A stretch of DNA of 64,000 nt from Coxiellaceae bacterium (GTDB lineage: Bacteria > Pseudomonadota > Gammaproteobacteria > Coxiellales > Coxiellaceae): assembly GCA_011523685.1 (NCBI GenBank), contig WTGG01000022.1, positions 54,042 to 118,041 of the forward strand, given 5' to 3'. Below the pieces are notes generated by a model, which was not told the origin of the DNA, did not search any database, and saw only the letters and a program-made list of their open reading frames with translations. The stretch's first letter is position 1, and the number at the start of each line of letters is the position of its first letter. This document shows, piece by piece, positions 54,569 through 64,000 of this stretch. The position numbers were made by a program, and so were the translations under genes.

Positions 54569-55215
54569 ATGAGAATCAATAATAGCATTCGTAATATTAT
54601 TGGAATCATGCTTTTACTTAGCCTCGCCCGTAGATTACCACCTCTTTTTAGGATACCGCTTGCATTTCTGAACATTGTTTCAAAAGACTACCCAGATGGG
54701 ACGATCAGAATAACCACAATCAAAACTGGTTTAAATGACCTATCTTCAGGCGCTATTTATGATAGCCTCACAGCTCAACAAATTTGCCCGAATCCAACGA
54801 TACACCCTTTGCTGTGGGCTTCCAGGATCTTATACCTCACCCTCTTACAGACACACCCACATTTACCGCTGAGCGCTGCATCCCAAGTACGATTACCTTT
54901 GATGACCATGGCCTCTGGGGTACCGGCATGGGCTGCTCTGCTCAAACAAGCCATGTAAAAAAAATGGAAATATACATGAAACTAGTAGAAAAATTTGAAC
55001 CAGTTTATGTAACACCACATACATGGATTATTTGCAACTACAAATGCAGAGAGGATATACCCGAATCAAAATACCCATACGCACGTAGTTTTGCACTCTT
55101 TCAATCCCTGAACAATCAAAGCATACTCGTTCCAAAAGAATTACGGCCACACTCGGTGCAGCTTCCTGCAGATGTCGATACAAGCATTTGTTATAAAAAA
55201 AAATACGGTGGTTAA
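54569..55215 (+). pseudogene. Probable frameshifted exported protein gene
   Basis: Two overlapping frames seem to be halves of one gene. The first starts at ATG 54569 with a fine GGGGA site and encodes a signal-like N-terminus (MRINNSIRN, then IGIMLLLSLA) followed by IRITTIKTGLNDL. The second, from about 54766 to TAA 55215, lacks a good start and continues with a Cys-bearing domain (CIPSTITFDDHG, WIICNYKC). The change of frame would fall near the A-rich CAACAAATTTG around 54775-54786. The product is not recognised. The alternative is two unrelated short genes. Confidence 0.45.
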
Positions 55216-55264
55216 TTGAATATAGTAACAACTGCAGTTCGTCGATGACTAATCATTTGTCGAT

Positions 55265-55293
55265 TTGACAGCTATACTGCTAAGCACTATATT
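55265..55293 (+). promoter_or_regulatory. Near-consensus sigma-70 promoter of the rhodopsin gene
   Basis: TTGACA (55265-55270, six of six), exactly 17 bases, TATATT (55288-55293, five of six). The likely transcript starts about 24 bases before the rhodopsin ATG. Confidence 0.8.
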
Positions 55294-55323
55294 AAAATCC
55301 AAATTATAATATGGATATTTTCA

Positions 55324-56043
55324 ATGAACTCATCTGCTTTTCTCGATCCTTCTGACTTTGTTGGCATCACTTTTTGGGTAATCTCGGCAGCTATGATAGC
55401 AAGCACTTTCTTTTTCTATATGGAGCGTGACAGAGCTGTTGGTCAATGGAAAACATCACTGTCCGTAGCAGCATTGGTTACAGGCATCGCAGCCATTCAC
55501 TACATGTACATGCGTGGCGTCTGGATCAACACTCAAGCCTCCCCCATTGTTCTTCGATACGTGGACTGGATATTAACTGTTCCTCTTCAGATCATTGAGT
55601 TTTATCTTATCTTGAGTGCCATAACTCGAGTTAGTGCATCCTTATTTTGGCGACTTCTCGTGGCATCACTCATCATGTTAGTTTCAGGGTATATCGGCGA
55701 AATTAATGCTAGCCAACCACCCGTCGTCTGGTATGGTTATACTATTGGCATGATAGCCTGGTTATATATCATCTATGAGATATTCTTTGGCCAAGCTGCC
55801 AATCTAAATCAGCAATACGGTACACATGCTTCGCGCACAGCGTTCAATGCTATGCGATGGATTGTTACCATAGGCTGGGCTATCTATCCTCTGGGTTACC
55901 TTTATGGCTATGTCGGAACCGGCAATGTCAATCTACTCAATATTATTTATAACCTAGCTGACTTCATCAATAAAATAGCGTTTGGATTGGTTATCTGGTC
56001 TGCTGCGACCTCTGAAGAATCCACAACTGACAAAACTCACTAG
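55324..56043 (+). CDS. Proteorhodopsin (light-driven proton pump, blue type)
   Basis: A seven-helix retinal protein that exports protons in light. The 239-residue protein has the pump motif with Asp81 as proton acceptor, Thr85, and Glu92 as donor in RYVDWILTVPLQIIE; these equal D97, T101 and E108 of green proteorhodopsin. His59 (H75) sits in HYMYMRGVW, and the retinal lysine is Lys217 in ADFINKIAFG. The spectral tuning site equal to residue 105 is Gln89, as in blue-absorbing forms. There is a short N-terminus without signal peptide. It is a single-gene unit under a strong promoter; no retinal or carotenoid genes lie in the window, so retinal must come from elsewhere. Confidence 0.95.
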   Translation: MNSSAFLDPSDFVGITFWVISAAMIASTFFFYMERDRAVGQWKTSLSVAALVTGIAAIHYMYMRGVWINTQASPIVLRYVDWILTVPLQIIEFYLILSAITRVSASLFWRLLVASLIMLVSGYIGEINASQPPVVWYGYTIGMIAWLYIIYEIFFGQAANLNQQYGTHASRTAFNAMRWIVTIGWAIYPLGYLYGYVGTGNVNLLNIIYNLADFINKIAFGLVIWSAATSEESTTDKTH

Positions 56044-56244
56044 ATTACAAAAAAATCTTGAAATGTGAAATTTGTGGTTAAAAGTTTTCGTAGACATTAT
56101 CTACTTTGAAACTACTATCTATCATCGATATGTTATAAAAACATAGTCGCTTTGTTCCTGTAAAAGTCCTGACATGCTCTCCATAGCATCTCAACTCAGA
56201 TCTCGTTATAGTGTCTTTGATATGGAATCGCACTAGAAAGACCA

Positions 56245-58869
56245 ATGTTTGAACACTGCTTTACGACCCTAAAAGAAAATCACATCATACTCACGGTGAA
56301 CCAACGACTCAGCCTCAGTTTAAGTCGTGAATATGCTGCTTGGCAGCAACAACAAGGTCATACCACATGGGCGACTTTATCTGCTCAACCATTCACCAGC
56401 TGGATGACACAACTTTGGCAGAACCACAACACAGATCATCGCGTGCTACTCAATAGCTGGCAAGAACGTCAATTATGGCATACCTGTGTGGAGCAAGACG
56501 AACGCTTTGCTTTAATTCAAACACAAGCCACCGCACAACAAGCACAACAAGCCTGGCAAATACTCAACGACTGGCAGCTCACCACCGATGATATTACTGA
56601 ACACGCCAACCACGAAGTAGAGACTTTTATCGAATGGGCGCATGACATCGAAGCACAGTGCCAACAACACGGGTGGGCACGTTCAGTCGACCTTATCCCA
56701 GAACTCATCACGCTGATCGAGCAACAACAGATCACCCTACCTCAACACATCACACTGATGGGCTTTGATGACTTTTCACCTCGATTACAACAACTCATCG
56801 ATGCCCTTTCTCAATTTACCGAGGTTCATTACGACGATACGCCCAACTTAGCGAATAGCCAGCATCGTATTAGCCTTTCTGATCGTCGCAATGAAATAAC
56901 CACCATGGCGCGTTGGGCCAAACAACACTGGCTCAATAATCCCAATCAACAGATTGCTTGCATTGTGCCAAACTTAACCGAGTTACGTGACACCATTGAA
57001 CAGATCTTCATCGACACCTTTCATCTTGGTGCTTTAATTGATGAAACGACGCCGCTGCCCTTTAACTGCTCAGCAGGTCGGCCATTAATTCAATTTTCTC
57101 TGATAGACTCAGCATTACAAGGCTTAAAACTATGTACTAAGCATAACGCTCCACTGTCTCGATGGGTGAACTGGTTACAGTCACCTTACCATCACCATCA
57201 TCAACAAGACGCAGCATGTGCTGATGCAGCAGCGCTAGCATTGCAACAATTAGGCATGGAGATGCTACATAAAACCACCGTAGCAGGCATACTCACACAA
57301 CTGCATGCCGCATTCCCTCAATCCACCTGGTTGAGTCGTTGGCAAGCCTTACAACCTGAACAACCGCAACCTCAATTACCCAGCGAGTGGGCACAGTGGA
57401 TGATCAGCTGCTGTCATCAGTGGGGTTGGCCTGGCGGTCGAACCATCACATCGCTGGAACACCAACTCATACAACGCTTTCAAGGTGCCTTACAAGAGCT
57501 GGCTAGCCTCGATATGGTTCACCAAAAGCTCTCTCTACCACAAGCCATCAATCACCTACAGACGTTACTGCATCAAACACCGTTTCAAACCGAAGGTAGT
57601 AATGCACCGATTCAAATACTCGGTGTCTTAGAAGCGTCCGGGTATCAATTCGATCATTTATGGATGATGAATGTGAATGATGAAACCTGGCCTGCCGCTG
57701 CACAGGCCAATCCTTTTTTACCGGCCACCCTTCAAAAGCAGCATCGTATGCCACATGCCGATGGCGAACGTGAACGTCACTTTGCTGAGCAAGTGCAACA
57801 ACGTCTGTGCAACAGCAGCCCAGAAGTTATTATCAGTCACCATCAAACCGATCAAGAACGACACTTTCAGGCTAGCCCTCTCACACGACACCTCCCCATC
57901 ATAACGTTCGATCAACTTCACTTAGCCGACACAGCGATCAGTCAAGTCAATCAACCGATAACGTTATCAACACTCAGTGACGCACCTGCCCCGCCACTGC
58001 AATCAGATGAACAACCTCGAGGTGGCACTTGGATATTAAAGCAACAGGCACAATGCCCGTTTAAAGCGTTTGCAAAAGCACGCTTACAGGCACACACGCC
58101 GGGCGAATCGCATGTCGGCTTGAGCCCAGCACAAGCAGGTACACTCATGCACGCCACACTAGAGGCAGTTTGGCAACACATCAATGATCAAGACACACTA
58201 GTCACACTGGATAACGACACACTCACCACTCACATCGAACAAGCCTTCGATGCTGCAGTGAATAACACGAATATTGCACAGCGTGTGACGCCCTATTTTC
58301 TACCCATAGAAAAAAAACGTGTCTGCTCACTATTACTTGAATGGTTAAATCTCGAAAAACAACGTTCGCCTTTTAAGGTATTAGCACAAGAGCAAACACA
58401 CCAAGTAAACTTAGGCTCATTATCATTTTCAATTAGCATTGATCGTATCGATCAATTAGCCAATGGCGAACACCTGATTATTGACTATAAAACGTTTCAA
58501 ACAAGCCTAACACCCTGGTTTCAACCACGACTCGATGACCCACAACTACCGACGTATTATCTTACCTTGCAAGAAACATTACCCATTGCAGGCGTTGGGT
58601 ATGCACAAATCAAAGCCAGCCAATTACAATTTAAAGGCATACTACACGATCGTTATGAAGACGATACTGATACCCTATTAGGCTTTACACCGATTACGCA
58701 GATTCGACAACACGCCATGAGCTGGACGGCCTGGCATGATCACTGTCACATAGCGGTTGAACAACTGGCTAATGAGTTTTGTCAGGGTGATGCACGTGTC
58801 GACCCTATTCACCCCAGTGCTTGTTTAACCTGCGACTTACAACCCCTTTGCCGAGTATTTGAATCATGA
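56245..58869 (+). CDS. AddB-like PD-(D/E)XK nuclease/inactivated helicase
   Basis: The probable partner subunit of an AddAB-like double-strand-break processing enzyme, 874 residues. The N-terminal two-thirds is helicase-like but without a good Walker A. The C-terminal nuclease has LIIDYKTF (Asp747, Lys749). Cys604 (QCPFKAF) and C860/C863/C869 (CLTCDLQPLC) form the iron-sulfur cluster arrangement of AddB nucleases. It overlaps the helicase gene by ATGA. Such pairs stand in for RecBCD in many bacteria. Confidence 0.85.
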   Translation: MFEHCFTTLKENHIILTVNQRLSLSLSREYAAWQQQQGHTTWATLSAQPFTSWMTQLWQNHNTDHRVLLNSWQERQLWHTCVEQDERFALIQTQATAQQAQQAWQILNDWQLTTDDITEHANHEVETFIEWAHDIEAQCQQHGWARSVDLIPELITLIEQQQITLPQHITLMGFDDFSPRLQQLIDALSQFTEVHYDDTPNLANSQHRISLSDRRNEITTMARWAKQHWLNNPNQQIACIVPNLTELRDTIEQIFIDTFHLGALIDETTPLPFNCSAGRPLIQFSLIDSALQGLKLCTKHNAPLSRWVNWLQSPYHHHHQQDAACADAAALALQQLGMEMLHKTTVAGILTQLHAAFPQSTWLSRWQALQPEQPQPQLPSEWAQWMISCCHQWGWPGGRTITSLEHQLIQRFQGALQELASLDMVHQKLSLPQAINHLQTLLHQTPFQTEGSNAPIQILGVLEASGYQFDHLWMMNVNDETWPAAAQANPFLPATLQKQHRMPHADGERERHFAEQVQQRLCNSSPEVIISHHQTDQERHFQASPLTRHLPIITFDQLHLADTAISQVNQPITLSTLSDAPAPPLQSDEQPRGGTWILKQQAQCPFKAFAKARLQAHTPGESHVGLSPAQAGTLMHATLEAVWQHINDQDTLVTLDNDTLTTHIEQAFDAAVNNTNIAQRVTPYFLPIEKKRVCSLLLEWLNLEKQRSPFKVLAQEQTHQVNLGSLSFSISIDRIDQLANGEHLIIDYKTFQTSLTPWFQPRLDDPQLPTYYLTLQETLPIAGVGYAQIKASQLQFKGILHDRYEDDTDTLLGFTPITQIRQHAMSWTAWHDHCHIAVEQLANEFCQGDARVDPIHPSACLTCDLQPLCRVFES

Positions 58870-61800
58870 CCATCCATGACTATGACCAACGACAAGCTGC
58901 CCTCAATCCAGAAGCCTCCTTTATTGTTCAAGCACCTGCGGGTTCTGGAAAAACTGAACTATTAACGCAACGCCTACTCGTGTTACTCGCGCATACAGTA
59001 GAAACACCAGAAGAAGTGGTAGCACTGACTTTTACTCGAAAAGCTGCGCGTGAAATGCGCGATCGAGTTTTAGAAGCGCTGACGTTAGCCACAGAAACAC
59101 AAGAACCCACCGAACCGCATAAACAGCATACGTGGAAACTAGCACGTGCAGTACTAAAAAAAGATCAGCAAGCCGATTGGAATATCCTATCGAACCCCAA
59201 TCGCCTCAACATTATGACGATCGATAGCCTGACAGCAACCATCAATAAAAAAACACCACTGCTATCTCAAGTGGGCAGCCAACCCCAACTGGTGGATAAT
59301 GCCACACCGTATTTCGAAAGTGCGGCAATTGGACTACTTGATACCCTTCAAGACACTGACAGTGCGATCAGTCAAGCACTGCAAACCATACTATTACATT
59401 GCGATAATAAAGCGGCTACCGTGATTCAACTGTTTGCACAACTGCTTAATAAACGTCAACAATGGCTACCCACTGTCATGCAAAGTCAGCAAGACGATGA
59501 GCGTATTCAACATTTAGAACAGACCTTGCAAGCGATGAATCTTGATGCCATGCAACGTGTTCTCGACCATTGTGATCCCAGCCTACTGCACCAACTGATG
59601 ATTCAAGCAGAAACAGCAGCGACTATTCTAGTCAGTGAAAATCCTGAACACGCCATGCGTTATCTAATCGATGATGACCAAGCCTTATCAGCCACATTAG
59701 AACAGCGCAACAAATGGATTCAACTAGCACAGTGTGTGTTAACCAGCCAAGGGCAATGGCGAAAAAGTCTGACTAAAAGGCAAGGGTTTACCGCAAAGAG
59801 TGAACATAAAGTAGCTATGCAGGCTTTGCTAGATCAGTGTCGCAATAACACAGCCTTAGAATCTGCCTTCCATGATATTCTGCACTGTCCGCCTATACAT
59901 TATAACCATGAGCAATGTCACATTTTACAGGCACTACTGAACGCCTTACCACACCTAGCAGCACACCTTACCCTAGTCTTTCAACAACACAATGTGATCG
60001 ACTTTGCAGAGTTAACACTCGCCGCCTTACGCGCTTTGGGCTCACCTGAACAACCGACTGACTTAGCACTCTATCTCGATGATCGCATTACACATCTGTT
60101 AGTCGATGAATTTCAAGACACCTCGATTGCTCAATATCATCTATTACAACGACTCACGTTTGATTGGCACACCGGTGATGGACGCACGGTATTTTTTGTC
60201 GGCGATCCGATGCAATCAATCTATCGTTTTCGCAATGCCGAAGTAACATTATTTATGCAAGCACAAACACAAGGCTTCGGCTCGGTTGATCTAACACCAC
60301 TGCAACTCACAATGAACTTTCGCTCAAAACAAGGCGTGGTTGATTGGGTGAATACCACGTTTGCATCAGTCTTTCCAGACACGATTGATTTAGCCTATGG
60401 TGGCGTCCCTTTATCGCAAGCTATTAGCAAAGATGAATCTGATGACTCCTGCGTCAACACCTATGCTTGTCTCAGTGATGATAGCAACACCCAAGGTGAC
60501 CACATCGCCAAAACTATTCAAAAACTACAAAGTAAAGACCCCAATGGTTCTATTGCTATTTTAGTGCGTTCACGTAATCACCTTCGAGATATCTTACCTG
60601 CACTCTCTGAACACGATATCGCTATTCATGCGACTGATATTGACCCGCTGAATATTCAAGCTGAAATTGTCGATACACTGACGCTGTGTCGTGCTTTACT
60701 CTCACCTAACGATCGTATCGCATGGATGGCACTATTACGCTCACCGTTATGTGGCTGTGATTTAAAAGATGTATGGGCCTTAAGTCGCACACAACCCCAT
60801 CAAACACTCTGGCAACGCATGCAAGATGAGACCGTCATTGACACACTGACTGATGAAGGACAGGTTATCGTTCGCCGTATACGACCTATACTCATTGCTG
60901 CAAATAATCAAAAAGGTCGAGTCCCCTTTCATCACCGAGTCAAGTTTACCTGGCTAGCTTTAGGCGGACCTCAATGCTTGCAAGATACACACGCCCAATC
61001 ACACTGTGACACGTTATTCGATCTAATCGCTCATCTCGAACAAGAAGAAAGCACACTACGCTGGGAGACATTACAAGAGCGAGTTGATTCACTGTTTGCT
61101 GAACCACACGCACACGGTGAGCAGGCAGTTAATATCATGACTATCCATAAATCGAAAGGCCTGGAGTTTGATCACGTGATCTTACCTCACCTAGAAAGTG
61201 GATCAGCCAATGCAAGCCCTGAGCTATTAAAATGGCAAGAGCATATTGATCAACATCAACAGACTGGCTTGGTCATGGCGCCCATCAAAGCCAGCACACA
61301 AACCACAGATCCAATTTATGATGCAATTAATCGTTATGAATCGAAAAAAAGCCTCTATGAATGCCAACGATTATTGTACGTTGCTGTCACACGCGCTAAA
61401 ACATCGCTACATGTTTTCGCGACTGTTGATGTCAATGACGATGATACGCTTAAATCTCCGAGGAATAATAGCGCATTACAATTACTGTGGCCCTTACATG
61501 AAAAAGCGTTTGACCAGTCGCGATGTATTGCATCTGCCGCTCACCATAGCATCGATGAAGAGGGTCATTCATCCCAAATGAAATCCTATCGACTACCCAC
61601 TGACTGGAGACCACGAAGCGACCATCCATATCACCTCATAGCGCCTAACATAAAACCATATACATTACAGGACAAAAGACAGCAGGCCCCAATAATAACG
61701 CTCGACACCCATCAGTGGCAACGCGCATTGGGTATTACGCTGCACGCTGAACTCGAGCGCATTAGCATACACCAATCTAAAGTGTGCATGACAAGCACAA

Positions 61801-62255
61801 GCACTCGAGTCAAACGATCACTGCAACAACAAGGCGTTGATCCAGCATCTGTGATCAAAGCAACAGAAAGCATACTCAAATGTTTATCTGAACTACAACA
61901 GGATTCCCGTGCACAATGGCTACTGTGGGAAAAACACCCACAGGCCTATAGTGAATATGCGATCACAACCACAGTCAACGGAACCATTGAGTCCTTAATC
62001 ATTGATCGAATCATCATAGATCGCCATGATCAGCTGTGGATCATTGATTATAAAACCAGCCAACCCAGTGAAGACCAAACACCACAAGCATTTATGGAAG
62101 ATAAACAACTTGAATACAGCAAGCAACTCGAACGTTATGCAAAAGCGATACAAGCCAACTTTCAGCAACCGGTACAGCTTGCGCTGTATTTCCCACTGAT
62201 CCAAGGCTGGCACACATGGACATACAGTCAACACACCTCAACCACGGAACTCTAA
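58866..62255 (+). CDS. AddA-like UvrD helicase-nuclease
   Basis: The ATP-driven helicase and nuclease subunit of the presumed AddAB complex, 1129 residues. Walker A APAGSGKT (23-30), Walker B LVDEFQDTS (near 413), the late helicase motif LLYVAVTRAK, and a C-terminal PD-(D/E)XK nuclease with WIIDYKTSQ (near 1060). The order (SF1 helicase, then RecB-like nuclease) is that of AddA and RecB. It is translationally coupled to the AddB-like gene and followed after one base by an MFS gene. Confidence 0.88.
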   Translation: MTIHDYDQRQAALNPEASFIVQAPAGSGKTELLTQRLLVLLAHTVETPEEVVALTFTRKAAREMRDRVLEALTLATETQEPTEPHKQHTWKLARAVLKKDQQADWNILSNPNRLNIMTIDSLTATINKKTPLLSQVGSQPQLVDNATPYFESAAIGLLDTLQDTDSAISQALQTILLHCDNKAATVIQLFAQLLNKRQQWLPTVMQSQQDDERIQHLEQTLQAMNLDAMQRVLDHCDPSLLHQLMIQAETAATILVSENPEHAMRYLIDDDQALSATLEQRNKWIQLAQCVLTSQGQWRKSLTKRQGFTAKSEHKVAMQALLDQCRNNTALESAFHDILHCPPIHYNHEQCHILQALLNALPHLAAHLTLVFQQHNVIDFAELTLAALRALGSPEQPTDLALYLDDRITHLLVDEFQDTSIAQYHLLQRLTFDWHTGDGRTVFFVGDPMQSIYRFRNAEVTLFMQAQTQGFGSVDLTPLQLTMNFRSKQGVVDWVNTTFASVFPDTIDLAYGGVPLSQAISKDESDDSCVNTYACLSDDSNTQGDHIAKTIQKLQSKDPNGSIAILVRSRNHLRDILPALSEHDIAIHATDIDPLNIQAEIVDTLTLCRALLSPNDRIAWMALLRSPLCGCDLKDVWALSRTQPHQTLWQRMQDETVIDTLTDEGQVIVRRIRPILIAANNQKGRVPFHHRVKFTWLALGGPQCLQDTHAQSHCDTLFDLIAHLEQEESTLRWETLQERVDSLFAEPHAHGEQAVNIMTIHKSKGLEFDHVILPHLESGSANASPELLKWQEHIDQHQQTGLVMAPIKASTQTTDPIYDAINRYESKKSLYECQRLLYVAVTRAKTSLHVFATVDVNDDDTLKSPRNNSALQLLWPLHEKAFDQSRCIASAAHHSIDEEGHSSQMKSYRLPTDWRPRSDHPYHLIAPNIKPYTLQDKRQQAPIITLDTHQWQRALGITLHAELERISIHQSKVCMTSTSTRVKRSLQQQGVDPASVIKATESILKCLSELQQDSRAQWLLWEKHPQAYSEYAITTTVNGTIESLIIDRIIIDRHDQLWIIDYKTSQPSEDQTPQAFMEDKQLEYSKQLERYAKAIQANFQQPVQLALYFPLIQGWHTWTYSQHTSTTEL

Positions 62256-62256
62256 T

Positions 62257-63423
62257 ATGAGATACCCACTATGGCTTATCAGTAGCGTCTTAGCACTTGG
62301 CTTTCTTCTGACTCAACTGAGCACCAGTATTTTTCTACCTGCTATGCCAAGCGCACAAACTTTTTTTCAAACTAGCACACACATGATCAAAGGCTATATC
62401 CCGTATTTTTTTATGGGGTATGCTATAGGTCAAATCTTATGGGGGTCACTCTCTGATACGATAGGTCGTAAAAAAGCCTGGTGCAGCGCCACTTTGATAT
62501 ATACGTTGTGTGCTAGCTGTGTCGTTATCTGGCCAACACTCCCCCACTTATTTTTTGGTTTTGCTGGAATCGGCTGGTGTGCCGCTGCATACACCAGTGT
62601 TGGTAACGCGATACTCAAAGACATTTTTGGACCAAAACGTGTGGCACTGGCGATTGCCTGCATGGGTATTATTCTTGCATCTGGACCATTTGTAGGATCG
62701 CTACTAGGCACTGTGATTGTTTACCACTTCCAATGGATAGGCATCCTGGTGTTGATGACCTCGTATGCAGGTATACTCTTTATTCTCAGCACATTACTAC
62801 TACCTGAATCATATCAGAAACAGCCTGACACCATTAAGATACCTTTTCTTCAACGTTGTATGTCGGTATTACAATCCCCAGGTTTTTTGGTTGCTTCAAT
62901 ACGATTAGGCCTCAACTTTGCCATCCTTATGGCAGCACTCGATATGCTACCCTTTTGCTTGTCTGACTTTTTTCATCAAGACACACAACAAACAGGCTTA
63001 TGCTTAACGCTGATTGGGCTAAGCTATCTCGCTGGAGCGATCCTCAACGCCAGTCTGATTCATCGCTGGACAATCAAACAACTGTCTACCATCAGCCAAG
63101 CCTTACAGATCACAGCCTCACTGGAATTAGTATTGATTATACTGATACCCAGCCTTCACACCCTATTACTATTTACGAGCGTAATGATAATCTTAACACT
63201 ATCAGCAGGCATTTCAGTACCACTCAACAAAGCCATCTGCATGACATCAACAGAGCAGTTTGCGGGGACTTGCGCTTCACTAATGAAAACCATACAAACC
63301 CTGTTTGCCGTTGTTGCCACCAGCATCGCAGCAATTTCGGATAATAGTCAGAATATCATGATATTTCTTGCCCTAATGTTGGTAATGACACTACCACTAG
63401 TAATCATGTATAAACGAAGATAA
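62257..63423 (+). CDS. Bcr/CflA-type MFS drug porter
   Basis: A 388-residue 12-helix porter of the DHA1 group. The loop 2-3 signature GSLSDTIGRKKAW and the motif C segment GASGP-like LASGPFVGSLLG in helix 5 identify a proton-coupled antiporter. The first helix contains STSIFLPAMP, typical of Bcr/CflA. It starts one base after the AddA stop and so is likely read from that operon; substrates are unknown. Confidence 0.85.
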   Translation: MRYPLWLISSVLALGFLLTQLSTSIFLPAMPSAQTFFQTSTHMIKGYIPYFFMGYAIGQILWGSLSDTIGRKKAWCSATLIYTLCASCVVIWPTLPHLFFGFAGIGWCAAAYTSVGNAILKDIFGPKRVALAIACMGIILASGPFVGSLLGTVIVYHFQWIGILVLMTSYAGILFILSTLLLPESYQKQPDTIKIPFLQRCMSVLQSPGFLVASIRLGLNFAILMAALDMLPFCLSDFFHQDTQQTGLCLTLIGLSYLAGAILNASLIHRWTIKQLSTISQALQITASLELVLIILIPSLHTLLLFTSVMIILTLSAGISVPLNKAICMTSTEQFAGTCASLMKTIQTLFAVVATSIAAISDNSQNIMIFLALMLVMTLPLVIMYKRR

Positions 63424-63647
63424 TTATCTATTGATAACACAGCTTGATCAAGATTGAACGAAAATAACTCGCCATTGTAAGAAAGCTGAAAATTAGGCGT
63501 GCTATTGCCATTGATCATTGATCCCGCTAAAGTAAGTTTCAAAGATCAATAGGTTACACTCTTTGATAATATAACTCTGACGTCTCACTCAACAATGAAT
63601 GAATGTATAGGGCAGATCATAAAGCCATCGATAATAAGGATATTATT

Positions 63648-64000
63648 ATGAAATATAAAGGCAATATCATAGCCATCTTGTCAGTATTTTTTCTAATTCC
63701 ATCGTTATTATTTGCCAGCTCAGAAACCCAACAAGTAATAAAAATAGGTGTCATTGAAGGGGATACCCCAATAAGCTTTTTCCAGAACGGGAGACCTGAT
63801 GGAATTGCCTATCAAATTATAGAAAACATTTTCAACAGTCAAAACATCAAATCCATCGCATACTCAATCAAAAATGAAAATGATGGATTTCAGAAGCTTT
63901 CTTCTGGAGATATCGATATCCTTGTCGGGGCTATTATTCCAACCGCAGATCTCAATTCACGGTATGATTTTTCTCTTCCGTTCACACAATCATACGTCGC
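63648..64000 (+). CDS. Periplasmic solute-binding protein, family 3, 3' end cut off
   Basis: The window ends inside this gene; 117 codons are visible. MKYKGNIIAILSVFF begins a signal peptide ending near FASS. The following text (IKIGVIEGDTPISFFQNG, then GIAYQIIENIF, and SSGDIDILVGAIIPT) fits the N-lobe of SBP_bac_3 proteins, which bind amino acids or similar ligands. AAGGA lies seven bases before the ATG. It could serve an ABC importer or be the sensor part of a larger protein. Confidence 0.8.
   Translation, partial: MKYKGNIIAILSVFFLIPSLLFASSETQQVIKIGVIEGDTPISFFQNGRPDGIAYQIIENIFNSQNIKSIAYSIKNENDGFQKLSSGDIDILVGAIIPTADLNSRYDFSLPFTQSYV

Noticed and set aside
1-64000. tRNA, rRNA, CRISPR arrays, insertion sequences, integrases or prophage genes
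   Set aside because: None recognised by eye; no transposase or integrase motif is visible, and the direct repeats found are explained by gene-end duplications. A tRNA scan could still reveal a missed short RNA.

Overview
The window reads as chromosome of a gammaproteobacterium with moderately AT-rich DNA. Two things point loosely to the Legionella/Coxiella/Berkiella side of the class. One is a housekeeping backbone with monomeric isocitrate dehydrogenase, cytosolic-type malate dehydrogenase, MutL with endonuclease motifs, and separate mutL and miaA loci. The other is a large share of orphan, effector-like proteins: coiled coils, TPRs, plant-type LRRs, a kinase-like protein and a GNAT-like protein. 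The taxonomic placement is inference; there is no rRNA, tRNA or type IV secretion gene here to confirm it.

Layout. 1-5.4 kb: orphan genes (a large coiled-coil protein with a 66-bp tandem repeat, a Cys-rich secreted protein, two Cys-rich membrane proteins) separated by near-identical bidirectional terminators. 5.5-11 kb: icd, an MltB-type transglycosylase, then an ornithine-decarboxylase-like gene lying between the transglycosylase and a second copy of its 3' end. 11-20 kb: an orphan gene, then the cell-wall/repair block rhodanese-tyrP, mutL-ami-tsaE-nnr, and divergent queG. 20.4-26.2 kb: accessory island with two TPR proteins carrying NLS-like basic clusters, a membrane protein, a Cys-rich exported peptide and a kinase-like protein, interrupted by bcp. 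26.4-33.6 kb: mdh-cysQ-nudE, an L,D-transpeptidase, hemW, an MFS porter and ridA. 33.6-37.6 kb: a GNAT-like protein, a surface LRR protein, a duplicated hpt 3' end and an LRR remnant. 37.6-46.2 kb: hpt-mscS-DUF1820, DUF924, miaA, zip, bax, an outer-membrane barrel, thpR and an SLC13-type symporter. 46.2-50.1 kb: a stand-alone one-module NRPS. 50.4-53.5 kb: cytochrome bd operon with two small subunits. 53.5-64 kb: purU, a frameshifted gene, a proteorhodopsin behind a near-consensus promoter, an AddB/AddA-like nuclease-helicase pair, a Bcr/CflA-type porter and the start of a periplasmic binding protein.

Functionally, three themes stand out. (1) Envelope and redox housekeeping: peptidoglycan enzymes, bd oxidase, TCA enzymes. 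(2) Orphan genes that look like host-interaction factors; several have a TTAA-N7-TTAA direct repeat upstream resembling the PmrA box known from Legionella and Coxiella effector promoters. (3) Unusual metabolic or energy additions: a C-A-PCP-TE NRPS whose adenylation pocket appears to have Ser in place of the amino-group-binding Asp, and a proteorhodopsin with Gln at the spectral tuning site. Twice, accessory DNA sits next to a housekeeping gene whose 3' end is duplicated, which suggests how this genome acquires cargo.
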